A stretch of 62,139 bases of DNA from Akkermansiaceae bacterium UBA4589 (GCA_002387565.1 DGJT01000061.1:1-62139), one strand, 5' to 3'. Positions 34,618 to 44,266 are shown, counted from the first letter of the stretch. Made by a program: numbers and translations. Notes: a model not told the origin generated them from the letters alone.

Positions 34618-36483
34618 TTACTGATTCTTTAATGCTTTTATAGAAAAGATACCTTTCTGCGTGTAATCTTTTTCTGAACCCATATCTGGATAGCTGACTA
34701 GGAACTGGTATTCATCTACTAAGTTAAAAATGTAATGAGTAGCCTCTTCTGGCAGCTCTGCCATCACCTTGCCATCCTTAATTTGAGCCTTGATTCTGAA
34801 CCATTCTTCGTATCTTTCTCCACCATTAGATGTATAGAGGACATCTGCTTGTTTGAGTTTATTACCTCTTTCTTGGTAGCGTGCCCATACTTGATCACCT
34901 GTTTTACCTGACTCAGTAACCATAATTACTTTATCTGAGTTAGGTAGAGGTTTATTGCTTACTCTAGATTTAGGATTAAAATAAGGGAAACTAGCATCCA
35001 TAGATTCTAAGCGCTCTTGCAAAAGTTGATTCATCTCTGCTGCTTTTTCAGGCATCTTGGTCGCGAGGTTATTCATCTCCTCAATATCTACACGCTCACC
35101 AGCATCATTGTAGAGTTGATACAACTCTAATGGCTCACGGTGGTGATAATCAAAGTTACGAATTAATTTGTAGCCTCCTATACGTAGGGTTGAATGCATA
35201 GCTGCACTATTTGGAAAATGATGCATCATTGAATTTCTCGCTTCACCTGTAGGCTCTTTGACTAATTGAGCATCTCTAGGGTCAGTTGTTAATAATGTTG
35301 ATAAATCTGCGCCATCGAGATGATGTCCAGCTGGCTTAGGTGTACCAGTCCAACTTAAAATAGTAGGATAGAAATCCATACCATTAACCATAACATCAGA
35401 TTGAATGTTAGCAGGTATTCCTGGGCCTTTAATAATGAAAGGCACTCTTATGCCGCCTTCTTTGGCACTAATTTTGCCTTTGTCTAATGGGTAATTATCA
35501 GTATAGACTGCTTTTCTACCACCTTCCATGCCTCCATTATCTGAAGTAAATATAATATAAGTGTTTTCAATCAGCTTATGTCCAGGCCAACGAGGGTCAT
35601 CAGTTTCTTTTAAATAAGTGAATACTTGCCCCACATAGTAATCAAGCATCTCCACCATTGCTGCATAGTAAGGGTTTGTCTGACCTGGCGTTGTCCAAGC
35701 TTTGGGGTCTTCAGGGTAAGGCACACCTATTTTCTCGCAATACTTACGCAGTAAAGCTTCACTACGAGTGTGAATAGGCGTGTGTACTAACCATGTCGCA
35801 TAGTAAAGGAAAAATGGCTTATCTTTTGCAACTTTAAGAAAATCTAAGGCATCTTGACTGTTCTGATGAAAAGGAAAACCGTTTTCATCTAGACGGTAAG
35901 GATCATTGGCATCCGTAGTTGCAAAATCAGTCAAACGGTGCGGATTTTGCGGCTTGGTCGCCCCTCTTTCTGAACGTGTATAATCAAAGCCATGGTCTAA
36001 TGGTTGTGGATAAGCTTTATGGTTAATCGCTATGTGCCATTTACCTATATGGCCAGTGTAATAGCCATTCGCTTTCAAGGCTTCGGGAATAGTTACCTCA
36101 CTGATAGGTAGTCGACCACTGTACCATGGAGACATAATAGGATGGTTAATATGATTTACCATTGGAGGCGCTCCACCTACTACATGGGTTCTCTGTAAGC
36201 GTGCTGGATGCTTGCCTGCGATTATCGCACCTCTCGATGGAGAGCAAGTAGGAGCTGGAGAATAGCCCTGCCAAAACTGAACCCCTTCTCTTGCCAATTG
36301 ATCGAGATAAGGCGTCTCATAAGGAGAAGGCTCATCAATGTCATACGTGCCTACATCCTGCCAACCCAAGTCATCTACTAGAATAAGTATCACATTAGGC
36401 TTTTCTGGTTTATCAGCAGCTACCATTACCTGGCATAACAACAACCCAACTATGTAAATTAATAGTGAAAATAGTTTAATCAT
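34618..36483 (-). CDS. Type I sulfatase (formylglycine-dependent), secreted
   Basis: Hydrolyses sulfate esters; a 621 aa protein with a signal peptide (about 1-22). The sulfatase signature CSPSR starts at Cys80, the residue converted to formylglycine by FGE-type maturation, and ILVDDLGW (34-41) holds the Asp pair for Ca2+. Further conserved blocks are HIGKWH and TSDNGG. The substrate, possibly an algal or mucin glycan, cannot be read from sequence. The C-terminal ~130 residues form a beta-rich domain. No FGE gene is nearby. A GNAT gene precedes it by 26 nt on the same strand. Confidence 0.93.
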   Translation of the reverse strand: MIKLFSLLIYIVGLLLCQVMVAADKPEKPNVILILVDDLGWQDVGTYDIDEPSPYETPYLDQLAREGVQFWQGYSPAPTCSPSRGAIIAGKHPARLQRTHVVGGAPPMVNHINHPIMSPWYSGRLPISEVTIPEALKANGYYTGHIGKWHIAINHKAYPQPLDHGFDYTRSERGATKPQNPHRLTDFATTDANDPYRLDENGFPFHQNSQDALDFLKVAKDKPFFLYYATWLVHTPIHTRSEALLRKYCEKIGVPYPEDPKAWTTPGQTNPYYAAMVEMLDYYVGQVFTYLKETDDPRWPGHKLIENTYIIFTSDNGGMEGGRKAVYTDNYPLDKGKISAKEGGIRVPFIIKGPGIPANIQSDVMVNGMDFYPTILSWTGTPKPAGHHLDGADLSTLLTTDPRDAQLVKEPTGEARNSMMHHFPNSAAMHSTLRIGGYKLIRNFDYHHREPLELYQLYNDAGERVDIEEMNNLATKMPEKAAEMNQLLQERLESMDASFPYFNPKSRVSNKPLPNSDKVIMVTESGKTGDQVWARYQERGNKLKQADVLYTSNGGERYEEWFRIKAQIKDGKVMAELPEEATHYIFNLVDEYQFLVSYPDMGSEKDYTQKGIFSIKALKNQ

Positions 36484-36509
36484 CAGGGGATTAAATCATA
36501 ATCAAAAAA

Positions 36510-37028
36510 TTAATCAACCTTATTTTCTGGTAATATATCTTGGTAGAGTCCTTGTTCACTATCTCCGATAACTTTTGCCCCGCAAGATTTCTCGTAAAAC
36601 TCACGAGGGCCCACTCCACCGATAAAAGCATAGACATAACCTAGTTCTTTGAGAGACTCTAAACTTTTATATAAAAGTACTTCTCCTAAACCTAGACCAC
36701 GGTAATCCTCTGCTACACCTGTTGGCCCAAAAAAGCCTTTAGCCGTTGTATCATAACAGGCAAAGCCCATAATCTGTTTTTGGTATGTCGCTACCCACAC
36801 TGTAGCCGGTTGACGAGACATTGCCACCCTTACTTCACTCTGCCATTTAGCTGAAAAATGTAAGCCAACCCATTCCACTAATAAATGAGTTTCGTACACA
36901 TTGAGCTTACGAATTACCACATCATCAAGCAGATATTTACTCTCACTTTGTTTGCTGAATTTTTTCTCCAGCCATAGCGCACCAGAACACTTATCTAACG
37001 CATATAAATTAACGAGCATATCTTGCAT
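36510..37028 (-). CDS. GNAT-family N-acetyltransferase
   Basis: A 172 aa acetyltransferase with the acetyl-CoA loop GVAEDYRGLGLGEVLL (about 103-118) and the C-terminal YAFIGGVGPREFYEKSCGAK segment. Substrate unknown. It is 15 nt downstream of a DUF975-like membrane protein gene and 26 nt upstream of the sulfatase, all minus strand. The first ATG is at 37028; another candidate start is not obvious. Confidence 0.75.
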   Translation of the reverse strand: MQDMLVNLYALDKCSGALWLEKKFSKQSESKYLLDDVVIRKLNVYETHLLVEWVGLHFSAKWQSEVRVAMSRQPATVWVATYQKQIMGFACYDTTAKGFFGPTGVAEDYRGLGLGEVLLYKSLESLKELGYVYAFIGGVGPREFYEKSCGAKVIGDSEQGLYQDILPENKVD

Positions 37029-37043
37029 GGTAGTAATAGAGTC

Positions 37044-37889
37044 TTAAGGGTTTTTATAGATATCAGGAATCTTAGGTTGATGAGCAAACTCTGCTGGAGT
37101 AGATTTTGTTTTTGTTTCTTTAACTACTTTGACGTCTTTGACTCCTGATTGAAGCTTACTGGACTCTAGAACAATTTCATCATAAAAGCGAGCCTGGGTT
37201 ACTCTCATGTAAGGAATCAGCCATAAAAAGCCTATCCCAAAAGTAAACAACACCGATAAAATCCCCCAACCTAAAAACCTCCAACTTAAGCAGAAATACT
37301 GCCATTTTCTCTTTCTCATCAAAACTACACTACGCTTTATTGTATCTCTAACACCTAATTGAGGGTTATCCACCCAAATAAAAGGAGTCTGCGAAAGAGC
37401 TATACCGACGATAATATAAGCTGCCCAAGCTAACATCATAGGTATAAAAAACAGGGTAAACGATACCCACAAAACTCCTTCTTGTGTCCAAGCATTCTGA
37501 GCCCAAGCCATACGATCAAACCAATTAAATTCATAACTAAACCAGCCTGTTAAGGCAGAGAATGAAGCTACTATAGCAGATAATACAATCATCATTATAA
37601 AGATAATGAACCAAGTTAAGACTACCAATCCTACAGATTTCAAATACCCCTTAGTAAAACCAGAGAAAAAATCAACAAATTTAACTTCTTCCTCATTTGG
37701 TTTACTCAGCCTTCTGGAGCTTTTTAAATAAATAGCAAACAACCCAAGCTCTATAGGCGCCATAATCAGAAATAGACCTCCACAAAAACCGCTAATGATA
37801 ATAGATAAAAAATGGTAACCCACTACTGAATCCCAACGCCCACGCAACGCCAAACGCGCTTCTTGCATGAGAATAGAGTTAGATTTCAT
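37044..37889 (-). CDS. DUF975-like multi-pass membrane protein, copy 1
   Basis: A membrane protein of about 281 aa with six or so hydrophobic segments and a Lys-rich C-terminal tail. It starts MKSNSILMQEARLALRGRW, closely paralleling the neighbour at 37974-38756 (MKSNKELMAEAREALTGKW), so the two are tandem paralogues. The family (DUF975-like, YciC-like) has no proven function. The frame is open to an ATG at 37916, but that falls inside the terminator hairpin 37915-37950, and the paralogue alignment supports 37889. Confidence 0.7.
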   Translation of the reverse strand: MKSNSILMQEARLALRGRWDSVVGYHFLSIIISGFCGGLFLIMAPIELGLFAIYLKSSRRLSKPNEEEVKFVDFFSGFTKGYLKSVGLVVLTWFIIFIMMIVLSAIVASFSALTGWFSYEFNWFDRMAWAQNAWTQEGVLWVSFTLFFIPMMLAWAAYIIVGIALSQTPFIWVDNPQLGVRDTIKRSVVLMRKRKWQYFCLSWRFLGWGILSVLFTFGIGFLWLIPYMRVTQARFYDEIVLESSKLQSGVKDVKVVKETKTKSTPAEFAHQPKIPDIYKNP

Positions 37890-37914
37890 GGACGAAAGTT
37901 TATAAGACTCAAAC

Positions 37915-37950
37915 AAAAGAGCAAGCTAGATTTCCCAGCTTGCTCTTTTT
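37915..37950 (-). terminator. Terminator after DUF975-like copy 2
   Basis: Stem AAAAGAGCAAGCT / AGCTTGCTCTTTT with a 9-nt loop, ending in a T-run on the minus strand. It is 24 nt past the stop of the upstream paralogue and 26 nt before the start of the next gene. Confidence 0.9.
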
Positions 37951-37973
37951 GTTAATTTTACTTTTTGTAAAAC

Positions 37974-38756
37974 TTAATCTTGGTAGGTTTCTGGAAGAGT
38001 GGCTTGAGTCGTTTTCTCAACCCCAGAATCTACAGAGCCTGAACCTTGATTACCCTCATATTGAGCTTTAACATCTTCATAAAAAGCAGCGTAACTCGTC
38101 ATCATGTAAGGGAACAACCATAAATAACCAATGAAAAATGTAAGAATACAGAGCAAACCCCAGCCTATAAACCTCAAGCCTAAAAAGAAATATTTCCATT
38201 TATAACCTTTCATCATCAAACAACTCTTCTTAAGGGCGTCAACAGCTCCGATTTCAGCATCATTAGCATAGATAAAGGAAGTTTGAGAATAAGCAATTTG
38301 AGCTACACATGCAGGTATAAGAAATAAGCAAGATAATGCTAGTTTAGTAATCAACTCTGCATCAAAATCAGATTCACTTAAGTTAGACCAAGTTTCTGGG
38401 TTTAAGCCTAAATCTAAAATAATAACAATGATAGCAGCAAAAACAAACAGAAGACTCCAAGCCATAATAATGAGCATATAGAGTAAGTACCCACCTAAAT
38501 GCCTGCCAAACTTGGTGAATCCAGCAAACAGGTCACTAATCGTAATATTATTCTTTATTATAATTTGCCAATAAGCATACGAAATACCTACCAACATAGG
38601 TCCTGAAATTATATATGTAGCTATACTTCCTATACCTGGAATAGCTACCACGACATTAATAATCAAAGTATATAAAAAACCGATACCTATGGCTATAGCC
38701 CATTTCCCAGTTAAAGCTTCACGAGCTTCCGCCATTAATTCTTTATTAGATTTCAT
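37974..38756 (-). CDS. DUF975-like multi-pass membrane protein, copy 2
   Basis: A 260 aa membrane protein with about six helices, homologous along its whole length to the product at 37044-37889 (shared N-terminus; SQTSFIYANDAEIGAVDALKKS versus SQTPFIWVDNPQLGVRDTIKRS; shared WKYFFL / GFLWLIPY-like segments). Function is unknown. The paralogues are separated by a terminator and so probably have separate transcripts. Its start faces the palindromic repeat region at 38.8-39.1 kb. Confidence 0.7.
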   Translation of the reverse strand: MKSNKELMAEAREALTGKWAIAIGIGFLYTLIINVVVAIPGIGSIATYIISGPMLVGISYAYWQIIIKNNITISDLFAGFTKFGRHLGGYLLYMLIIMAWSLLFVFAAIIVIILDLGLNPETWSNLSESDFDAELITKLALSCLFLIPACVAQIAYSQTSFIYANDAEIGAVDALKKSCLMMKGYKWKYFFLGLRFIGWGLLCILTFFIGYLWLFPYMMTSYAAFYEDVKAQYEGNQGSGSVDSGVEKTTQATLPETYQD

Positions 38757-38791
38757 AAGTACTAAATGTTATCAGATTGATCCAAAAGTGC

Positions 38792-38883
38792 AAGCTACGG
38801 TTTAAGACAAGAGAAGTCTCTAACGAAAATACGTGTCGCGCAGTGCAGAAAAAACTACTCAAGCAACGCGAACTCTCGCTTGA
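38792..38883. repeat. Intergenic repeat, 38.8 kb copy
   Basis: Resembles the segment at about 38954-39042: both contain an ACGGTTT start, a CTAACGAA block, CGTGTCGC.CAGTG, a run of A residues and ACTC.AGCA.CGCGAA. The two copies are about 160 nt apart and clearly diverged. No gene fits in 38757-39081. Confidence 0.65.
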
Positions 38884-38940
38884 TTTAAATTAGAGTTTTA
38901 AAATCAATGATTTTTGATGAGAAAAGGTAGCGCAAGAATA

Positions 38941-39079
38941 TTTTAAACAGCTAAAGTTTACGGTTTTAGATAAAAGAGGGTGCTAACGAAGAACCGTGTC
39001 GCACAGTGTATATAAAAATACTCGAGCACCGCGAAAGTCTGAGGCAGTGCCCTCTTTTGCTAAAAGTAGCTGTTTAAAA
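38941..39079. repeat. Palindromic repeat element with a 28-bp discontinuous stem
   Basis: TTTTAAACAGCTA (38941-38953) is a perfect 13-bp inverted repeat of 39067-39079; further pairs are TTTTAG (38964-38969) with CTAAAA (39060-39065), and AAAAGAGGG (38972-38980) with CCCTCTTTT (39050-39058). The right arm ends 3 nt before the lpxC-fabZ stop. The element contains the second copy of the 38.8 kb repeat in its loop. Just upstream, GAGAAAAGGTAGCGC then TATTTT resembles the box in the 26 kb repeats. Confidence 0.7.
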
Positions 39080-39081
39080 AG

Positions 39082-40389
39082 CTACTCTACGATGGCAAAC
39101 ATCAACTCCCCACTAGACACAACCTCACCATTGACTATGCAACGGCAACTGGCGGAGGCTATATTACGCTTAAAACTTAGTAGCTCGGCTTCGATAAACA
39201 ATGTATCACCTGGGAGTACTGGTCTGCGGAACTTGACAGTTTTGGCGCTCATGAAGTAGCCGATTTTTCCTTGGTTGCCGTCTTTTCTTAATAGGACAAC
39301 TGAGGCAACTTGCGCCATGGCTTCGAGTTGCAGTACACCTGGCATGACTGGGTGACCTGGGAAGTGACCTGGGAAATAAGGCTCGTTCATAGTGACATTC
39401 TTGATGCCTGTGCACTTGTTATCACCATCAAAATCAATCACTCTATCCACAAGTAAGAATGGGTAACGGTGTGGTAAAATTTTAAGGATATCATTAATAT
39501 CTAATACACCCTCACCTTTTGGTATTTTCACTGGTGGGAGCATTTGCACCATGCTTGCGTAGTCTTTTTTAACTACTTTGGCGAGCTGGGTGTTAGGTCC
39601 ATGTCCTGGTTTAACGCAGATAACGTGACCCATGATCTTCTTACCTGATAGCATTAAATCACCAATAACATCGAGGGCTTTGTGCCTAGCCATTTCATTG
39701 TCAAAACGTAGCGCTTCTTTAGACATGATTTTGTCATCTTTGATGACGAGGGCATTTTCAATAGAGCCGCCTTTGATGAGTCCTTTTTCTAAGAGTGGTT
39801 TTACATCTTCGTAAAAAGTAAAAGTACGAGCTGGAGCTATTTCTTTTTCATAGATTTCAGGGGTCACCTCTGAACTAAAGAATTGAGTGAATTTACCTTC
39901 TGGTCCTACTTGAGTAACTGACACTCGGAATTTGTTATCTGGAACGATGGTAAGCAATGAGCCTGTCTTGGTTTCTACATGTATGGTCTCTCTGATTTCG
40001 TAAACTTTGCGCGATTCACTCTGTTCAACAATACCTGCTTGTTTAATGAGCTCTACAAATGGTTTAGCTGAACCGTCTCCAATTGGAGGTTCGTTGGCAT
40101 CCATCTCAATCACAGCATTATCCACACCCATACCCACAAGAGCTGATAATACGTGCTCTACTGTATGTACTTTGACTGAACCTTCGGCGAGAGTGGTGGC
40201 TCTTTCTACGGCTTTAACTTTGTCTACATCTGCGCTAATAAATGGCTTATCAGGTAAGTCTACTCGACGAAATTGAAATCCAGAGTTTTCTGCAGCAGGA
40301 GTTATGGTGAGCGTAACTTTTTCTCCTGTATGTAGAGAAGTACCTTCTAATGAGGCACTTTTAGCTAAAGTAGTTTGTAATTGTGACAT
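39082..40389 (-). CDS. Bifunctional LpxC-FabZ fusion
   Basis: A 435 aa protein joining lipid A and fatty acid enzymes. Residues 1-285 are LpxC (UDP-3-O-acyl-GlcNAc deacetylase): HTVEHVLSAL and RHKALDVIGD hold the zinc ligands. Residues 295-435 are FabZ (3-hydroxyacyl-ACP dehydratase): LPHRYPFLLVDR with the catalytic His and MPGVLQLEAMAQ with the Glu. The fusion is known in Bacteroidetes and some relatives. Both halves look complete. It lies 49 nt upstream of nothing on its own strand except the repeat region; ribF is upstream by 49 nt. The lipid A link fits the acyltransferase and glycosyltransferase genes at 42-45 kb. Confidence 0.95.
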   Translation of the reverse strand: MSQLQTTLAKSASLEGTSLHTGEKVTLTITPAAENSGFQFRRVDLPDKPFISADVDKVKAVERATTLAEGSVKVHTVEHVLSALVGMGVDNAVIEMDANEPPIGDGSAKPFVELIKQAGIVEQSESRKVYEIRETIHVETKTGSLLTIVPDNKFRVSVTQVGPEGKFTQFFSSEVTPEIYEKEIAPARTFTFYEDVKPLLEKGLIKGGSIENALVIKDDKIMSKEALRFDNEMARHKALDVIGDLMLSGKKIMGHVICVKPGHGPNTQLAKVVKKDYASMVQMLPPVKIPKGEGVLDINDILKILPHRYPFLLVDRVIDFDGDNKCTGIKNVTMNEPYFPGHFPGHPVMPGVLQLEAMAQVASVVLLRKDGNQGKIGYFMSAKTVKFRRPVLPGDTLFIEAELLSFKRNIASASCRCIVNGEVVSSGELMFAIVE

Positions 40390-40438
40390 AAAATTATGAG
40401 TAATACTTGAAAGAACTGTTGAGAGACTTCATCACAAA

Positions 40439-41431
40439 CTAAGAGTTTGGTAAAGAATTAAAATAGTTCTGAGATTCTTCAATATCTTGATGGATTTGCT
40501 CTCTGAGCTCGTCTAAGTTGGCAAACTTTTTCTCTGGTCTGATGTAATGATGAAAAAACACCTCTATCGTTTTGCCATAAAGGTCTCCACTCCAATTGAG
40601 TAGATGCACCTCTAACCTTGGATGTTTGAACTCTTTTTCAAGAGTAGGTTTATAGCCTAAATTGGCGACTCCTTGAATCTTAGCTGGCTCTACACCCTGA
40701 TCAATACTTTGATCATTATTATCTACCTGTTTGATAACTACGGTGACAATATAAACTCCTGTAGGCAATAATAGGTCTGGGTGCAATTTAATATTGGCTG
40801 TACGTGCTTGCAGTTGAGCACCTAAGTGTTCGCCATGTTCAACCACTCCTTGATAACTATAGGTACGCCCAAGCAATGACTTAGCTAGAGCTAAATTAGC
40901 CTGAGAGAGAGCCTCACGAATGCGTGTGGAACTGATTCGCTGACTTTGATCATAACTATCTTTAACAATCTGCGCTGTTTTAACCTCAAATCCTAACTCT
41001 AAGCCTAGTTCCCTTAGGTTGTCTGGGTTGCCCTGACGTTTATAACCAAAGTTCCAGCCTTGTCCTACCGCAATTAGCTCTAGATCATAACAACTCTCAT
41101 TGAGTTGCTGAATAAAATCTTGATAAGGTAATTGAGAAAACTCTTCATCAAAATGAACTACCACTATAAAATCTACACCCAACTGAGTTAATATAGGTTC
41201 TACGATGCTTAAATCAGGCACGATAGGCTGTGGTGCTTTATGAGGGGCTAAGACTTTAATCGGATGAGGGCTAAAGGTCAATAGACCTACTTTAGCTCCT
41301 GTGGTGACAGCGGCATCAACTGCCTGCTTGATCACAGCTTGATGACCTATATGCAACCCGTCAAAAACTCCCATCGCCAAACAAACAGGCGATTGAATTT
41401 CTGCTAAAGTATCAAGTGTGTAGTATTTCAT
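40439..41431 (-). CDS. ribF: Bifunctional riboflavin kinase / FAD synthetase
   Basis: Converts riboflavin to FMN and FAD. The N-terminal nucleotidyltransferase domain has MGVFDGLHIGHQ and SSTRIREAL; the C-terminal kinase domain has GVANLGYKPT and LEVHLLNW. 330 aa, slightly longer than E. coli RibF; the extra residues are an insertion near 240 (KQVDNNDQSIDQG). The ATG abuts the truB stop, so truB-ribF are translationally adjacent, a common bacterial pair. Confidence 0.95.
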   Translation of the reverse strand: MKYYTLDTLAEIQSPVCLAMGVFDGLHIGHQAVIKQAVDAAVTTGAKVGLLTFSPHPIKVLAPHKAPQPIVPDLSIVEPILTQLGVDFIVVVHFDEEFSQLPYQDFIQQLNESCYDLELIAVGQGWNFGYKRQGNPDNLRELGLELGFEVKTAQIVKDSYDQSQRISSTRIREALSQANLALAKSLLGRTYSYQGVVEHGEHLGAQLQARTANIKLHPDLLLPTGVYIVTVVIKQVDNNDQSIDQGVEPAKIQGVANLGYKPTLEKEFKHPRLEVHLLNWSGDLYGKTIEVFFHHYIRPEKKFANLDELREQIHQDIEESQNYFNSLPNS

Positions 41432-42226
41432 TTAAACAGACTCTATAGGAATTCCTAATAATTGCTTCACCTCATCTAAAGGTATAATGTAGCGAGATTT
41501 CAACTCGTCAACTGTAGTCGTTTTTAAAGTTTCAGCACTCAGAGCCTTGTCTGAATCTAAATTAAATAAACCTGAAGCGGTTCGATGCAGTCGATGCAAA
41601 TGAGCCCCACAATTCAGGTGTTGACCAATATCATGCGCATAAGTTCTGACGTAGAATCCCTTGGTGCAATGCACCTCAAACTCTACTTGCGGTAAATTGA
41701 TACTCTCTATTTTGTAATTTAACACTTCGACTTTACGGGCTTTGCGTTCTACTTCTTGGCCTTTTCTAGCGAGTTTATAGAGCCTAACGCCATCAATTTT
41801 GATGGCGGATACCATCGGCGGTATTTGCTCAAACTTACCTTGATAATGAGCAAAAGCATCCCTAACTTGCTCTGAAGTTACGTGTTGATAATCTCTCTCT
41901 TGCTCTATTTCTCCTGTTCTATCTTGAGAATTAGTAGTGGCGCCTAGCGTTAAGCCACCTTGATAGGTTTTGCTATCCGCCATGAGCTGATCTTGTAATT
42001 TAGTCGCCTTTCCTAACAACAGAATTATTAAGCCTGTAGCCATAGGGTCCAATGTCCCACAGTGCCCAATCTTACGGTAATTCAACTGACGTCGAGCAAT
42101 AGCAACCACATCATGAGAGGTCATATCTTCAACTTTATCAATGAGTAATATGCCATCTGGCACATCATTGATATTACGGTTACGTTTGGAAACTTGCTGT
42201 TGAGTTTGTTTCATATAATGAGACAA
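41432..42226 (-). CDS. truB: tRNA pseudouridine(55) synthase
   Basis: Makes pseudouridine 55 in the T-loop of tRNAs. GHCGTLDPMATGLI carries the catalytic Asp; KTYQGGLTLG and a PPMVSAIK motif are also present. 264 aa. A second Met at residue 5 (42214) is an alternative start. No infB/rbfA or rpsO genes are adjacent; here it pairs with ribF downstream and a glycosyltransferase upstream (20-nt gap). Confidence 0.95.
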   Translation of the reverse strand: MSHYMKQTQQQVSKRNRNINDVPDGILLIDKVEDMTSHDVVAIARRQLNYRKIGHCGTLDPMATGLIILLLGKATKLQDQLMADSKTYQGGLTLGATTNSQDRTGEIEQERDYQHVTSEQVRDAFAHYQGKFEQIPPMVSAIKIDGVRLYKLARKGQEVERKARKVEVLNYKIESINLPQVEFEVHCTKGFYVRTYAHDIGQHLNCGAHLHRLHRTASGLFNLDSDKALSAETLKTTTVDELKSRYIIPLDEVKQLLGIPIESV

Positions 42227-42246
42227 TTAAAAAGGTATAGTGAGGG

Positions 42247-43359
42247 TTACTCGGCATGGTCTAGCAAGTTTTCATAGACTTCCAAAGTCATTTGTTGCAT
42301 TTTTTGCAAGGTGAAGGGCTCTATTGACGCTCCAACTGCAGGTGCGCCCTGACTTAGCCACTGAGATAATCTTATTACAGCTTCTTCTATATTGTTTGGC
42401 TCAATAGCTCCCTGAGGGTAAAGGGCGGCTAACTGCTCTGCTACGCCTCCATGAGCGTAACCTAAGACAGGTTTAGCTAATGCTAACCCTTCCAAGCTCA
42501 CACGTCCAAAGGCCTCTGGTTCTTTGGATAAAGATAAAATAATATCACTAAGCTGCATGATTTTAGCCACATCACTACGATGCCCTGTAAAGCTAATATC
42601 ACCTTGTAAACCTAATTCCTCAATTTGCTCTTGTAATTCTTGTTTGAAAGCTTGTTTACGTGGGTGGACTTCGCCAACAATGACTCCATGGATTTGAGGA
42701 TAATCAGCCTTAAGTTTTGCTATAATATGTAACAAGTCTTGCTGCCCTTTCCAGCGAGTGAGGCGACCAGGCAAAAGTAATAGTGTCTTATCTTTGGTTT
42801 GAGGGAATTGTTCATACCACTCTTGTAACCATGCTTGGTTAAATTTTGAGTCTTTCCTCACTTGATTGGCGTCCACGCCTCGATGAATCACTTGGATTTT
42901 TTTTGCGGCGATTTTATAGTTATTGAGCAAGTATGTCTTTACATGTTCAGAGACGGCTATCACCTGCTCCGCTTTAGTCATAATTGCGGAGTAAGCATTA
43001 ATTGAGTACGTGCCATGAGCTGTGGCAAGGAATTTAGGGCGTTTTGACTTGTCCATTTTTTTCCAAGCCAAATAAGCCAGCCAAGCAGGAACTCTTGAAC
43101 GTACGTGAATAATATCAAATTGCTCTCTTTCAAAAAGCTCTCTGAGCAACTTAATTTGCTTAAGACTGCTAACGTGCTTTCTATGTACAGGCATTTGTAT
43201 ATGTTTGCCGCCTTGTTTGCGTAATGGATCTAACAAGCGCCCACCAGCAGAAATAACCCAAGAATCATGCCCTTGAGAAACTAAATATTTGCTTATTTCT
43301 AAAGTGCCTTTTTCAACACCTCCGCTATTGAGCTCTGGTAAAATTTGAACGATTTTCAT
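42247..43359 (-). CDS. GT4-family glycosyltransferase
   Basis: A 370 aa retaining glycosyltransferase of the GT-B fold. Residues 1-170 form the acceptor domain (MKIVQILPELNSGGVEKG); the C-half has the donor-binding pattern LLPGRLTRWKGQQDLL and EAFGRVSLEGLALAKPV (E-x7-E). It sits between truB and the ELM1-family gene (4-nt gap) next to an LpxL-like acyltransferase, so a role in LPS core or surface polysaccharide synthesis is likely by context. The donor sugar is unknown. Confidence 0.85.
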   Translation of the reverse strand: MKIVQILPELNSGGVEKGTLEISKYLVSQGHDSWVISAGGRLLDPLRKQGGKHIQMPVHRKHVSSLKQIKLLRELFEREQFDIIHVRSRVPAWLAYLAWKKMDKSKRPKFLATAHGTYSINAYSAIMTKAEQVIAVSEHVKTYLLNNYKIAAKKIQVIHRGVDANQVRKDSKFNQAWLQEWYEQFPQTKDKTLLLLPGRLTRWKGQQDLLHIIAKLKADYPQIHGVIVGEVHPRKQAFKQELQEQIEELGLQGDISFTGHRSDVAKIMQLSDIILSLSKEPEAFGRVSLEGLALAKPVLGYAHGGVAEQLAALYPQGAIEPNNIEEAVIRLSQWLSQGAPAVGASIEPFTLQKMQQMTLEVYENLLDHAE

Positions 43360-43363
43360 GTGT

Positions 43364-44266
43364 TTATAAGACTTGCGCTATGATAGCCGCACAACGCCTT
43401 GCTTCTTGTAAGGTTTTAGGTGCTGGGGTTAAGCTCTTTTCCCCTATGTAATCCATATACGTAGTTAGATAACCTTCATTAATTAATAACTCAAGCCCTT
43501 GTGCCACTCGACTTGATTTTCGTAATTTTGCCATGGGGAGCAGGCCTACTTTAGCTCCAGAGCTAAGAGCCTCATAAACCATAGACACACTGTCTTCGGT
43601 TACCCATACTTGTTCGGTTTTGGCTAATTGCTCTGGCAACCATTCTGGCTTAGTTGCTTTTCCGTCAATCACTTCAATATCTAAATCTAACGCTTTAACT
43701 TTATTGATAAATGATTCAGGGGTACGCCTAGAAGTAGTTAGAGTTATTGTCTTACCGCCTGCCTGAGTCGTAAGAAATTGAATCATATCTAATAGTGAAT
43801 CAGGAAATAAATCGTAGGCTTTGGAAGGCCCACCAATCAAAAAAAGAAGGCTACTTTTTCTTTTCTTACTTGTATACGCAATCTTATTTGGCGCTCCTTT
43901 GGTTAAGTACACATGAGAAGCTAGTCTCGACACATCATGGTTCAAGTAGTCATGCTCTGGGATCAAACATAAATCAAAACAAAACATAGGGTAATTAGGC
44001 TTCATCAAGACTACAGACTTATAGCCTAAAACATACTTGGCTAATATTAACCATAATTGAGTTTTACTACCTGCGCCTATGATTAAAGGATGAGAAACCT
44101 GATGCTTTAGGCCTAACTGACCTTTGAACCAATGCAGCATTTCTAATCTAGATTTAACTTGGATAATTTCTACCTCATCATGATCAAGAAATTGAGCAAT
44201 ACCTAAGCTCTGATTAAGATGCCCTGGTTTGCCATCAGATAAAATATACAGTTGCTTCTTCATCAC
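43364..44266 (-). CDS. ELM1-family protein
   Basis: A 300 aa member of the family named after plant mitochondrial fission protein ELM1 (COG3660). The start MMKKQLYILSDGKPGHLNQSLG and the later VTEDSVSMVYEALSSGAKVGLLP match the family blocks; the latter resembles the GT-B donor-site loop. Bacterial members are usually found near lipid A or glycosyltransferase genes and may be glycosyltransferase-like; the role is inference. The LpxL-like gene is 1 nt upstream. Confidence 0.8.
   Translation of the reverse strand: MMKKQLYILSDGKPGHLNQSLGIAQFLDHDEVEIIQVKSRLEMLHWFKGQLGLKHQVSHPLIIGAGSKTQLWLILAKYVLGYKSVVLMKPNYPMFCFDLCLIPEHDYLNHDVSRLASHVYLTKGAPNKIAYTSKKRKSSLLFLIGGPSKAYDLFPDSLLDMIQFLTTQAGGKTITLTTSRRTPESFINKVKALDLDIEVIDGKATKPEWLPEQLAKTEQVWVTEDSVSMVYEALSSGAKVGLLPMAKLRKSSRVAQGLELLINEGYLTTYMDYIGEKSLTPAPKTLQEARRCAAIIAQVL

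Noticed and set aside
37889..37916. Start of DUF975-like copy 1 at 37916
   Set aside because: It lies inside the terminator stem 37915-37950; the paralogue alignment fits ATG 37889.
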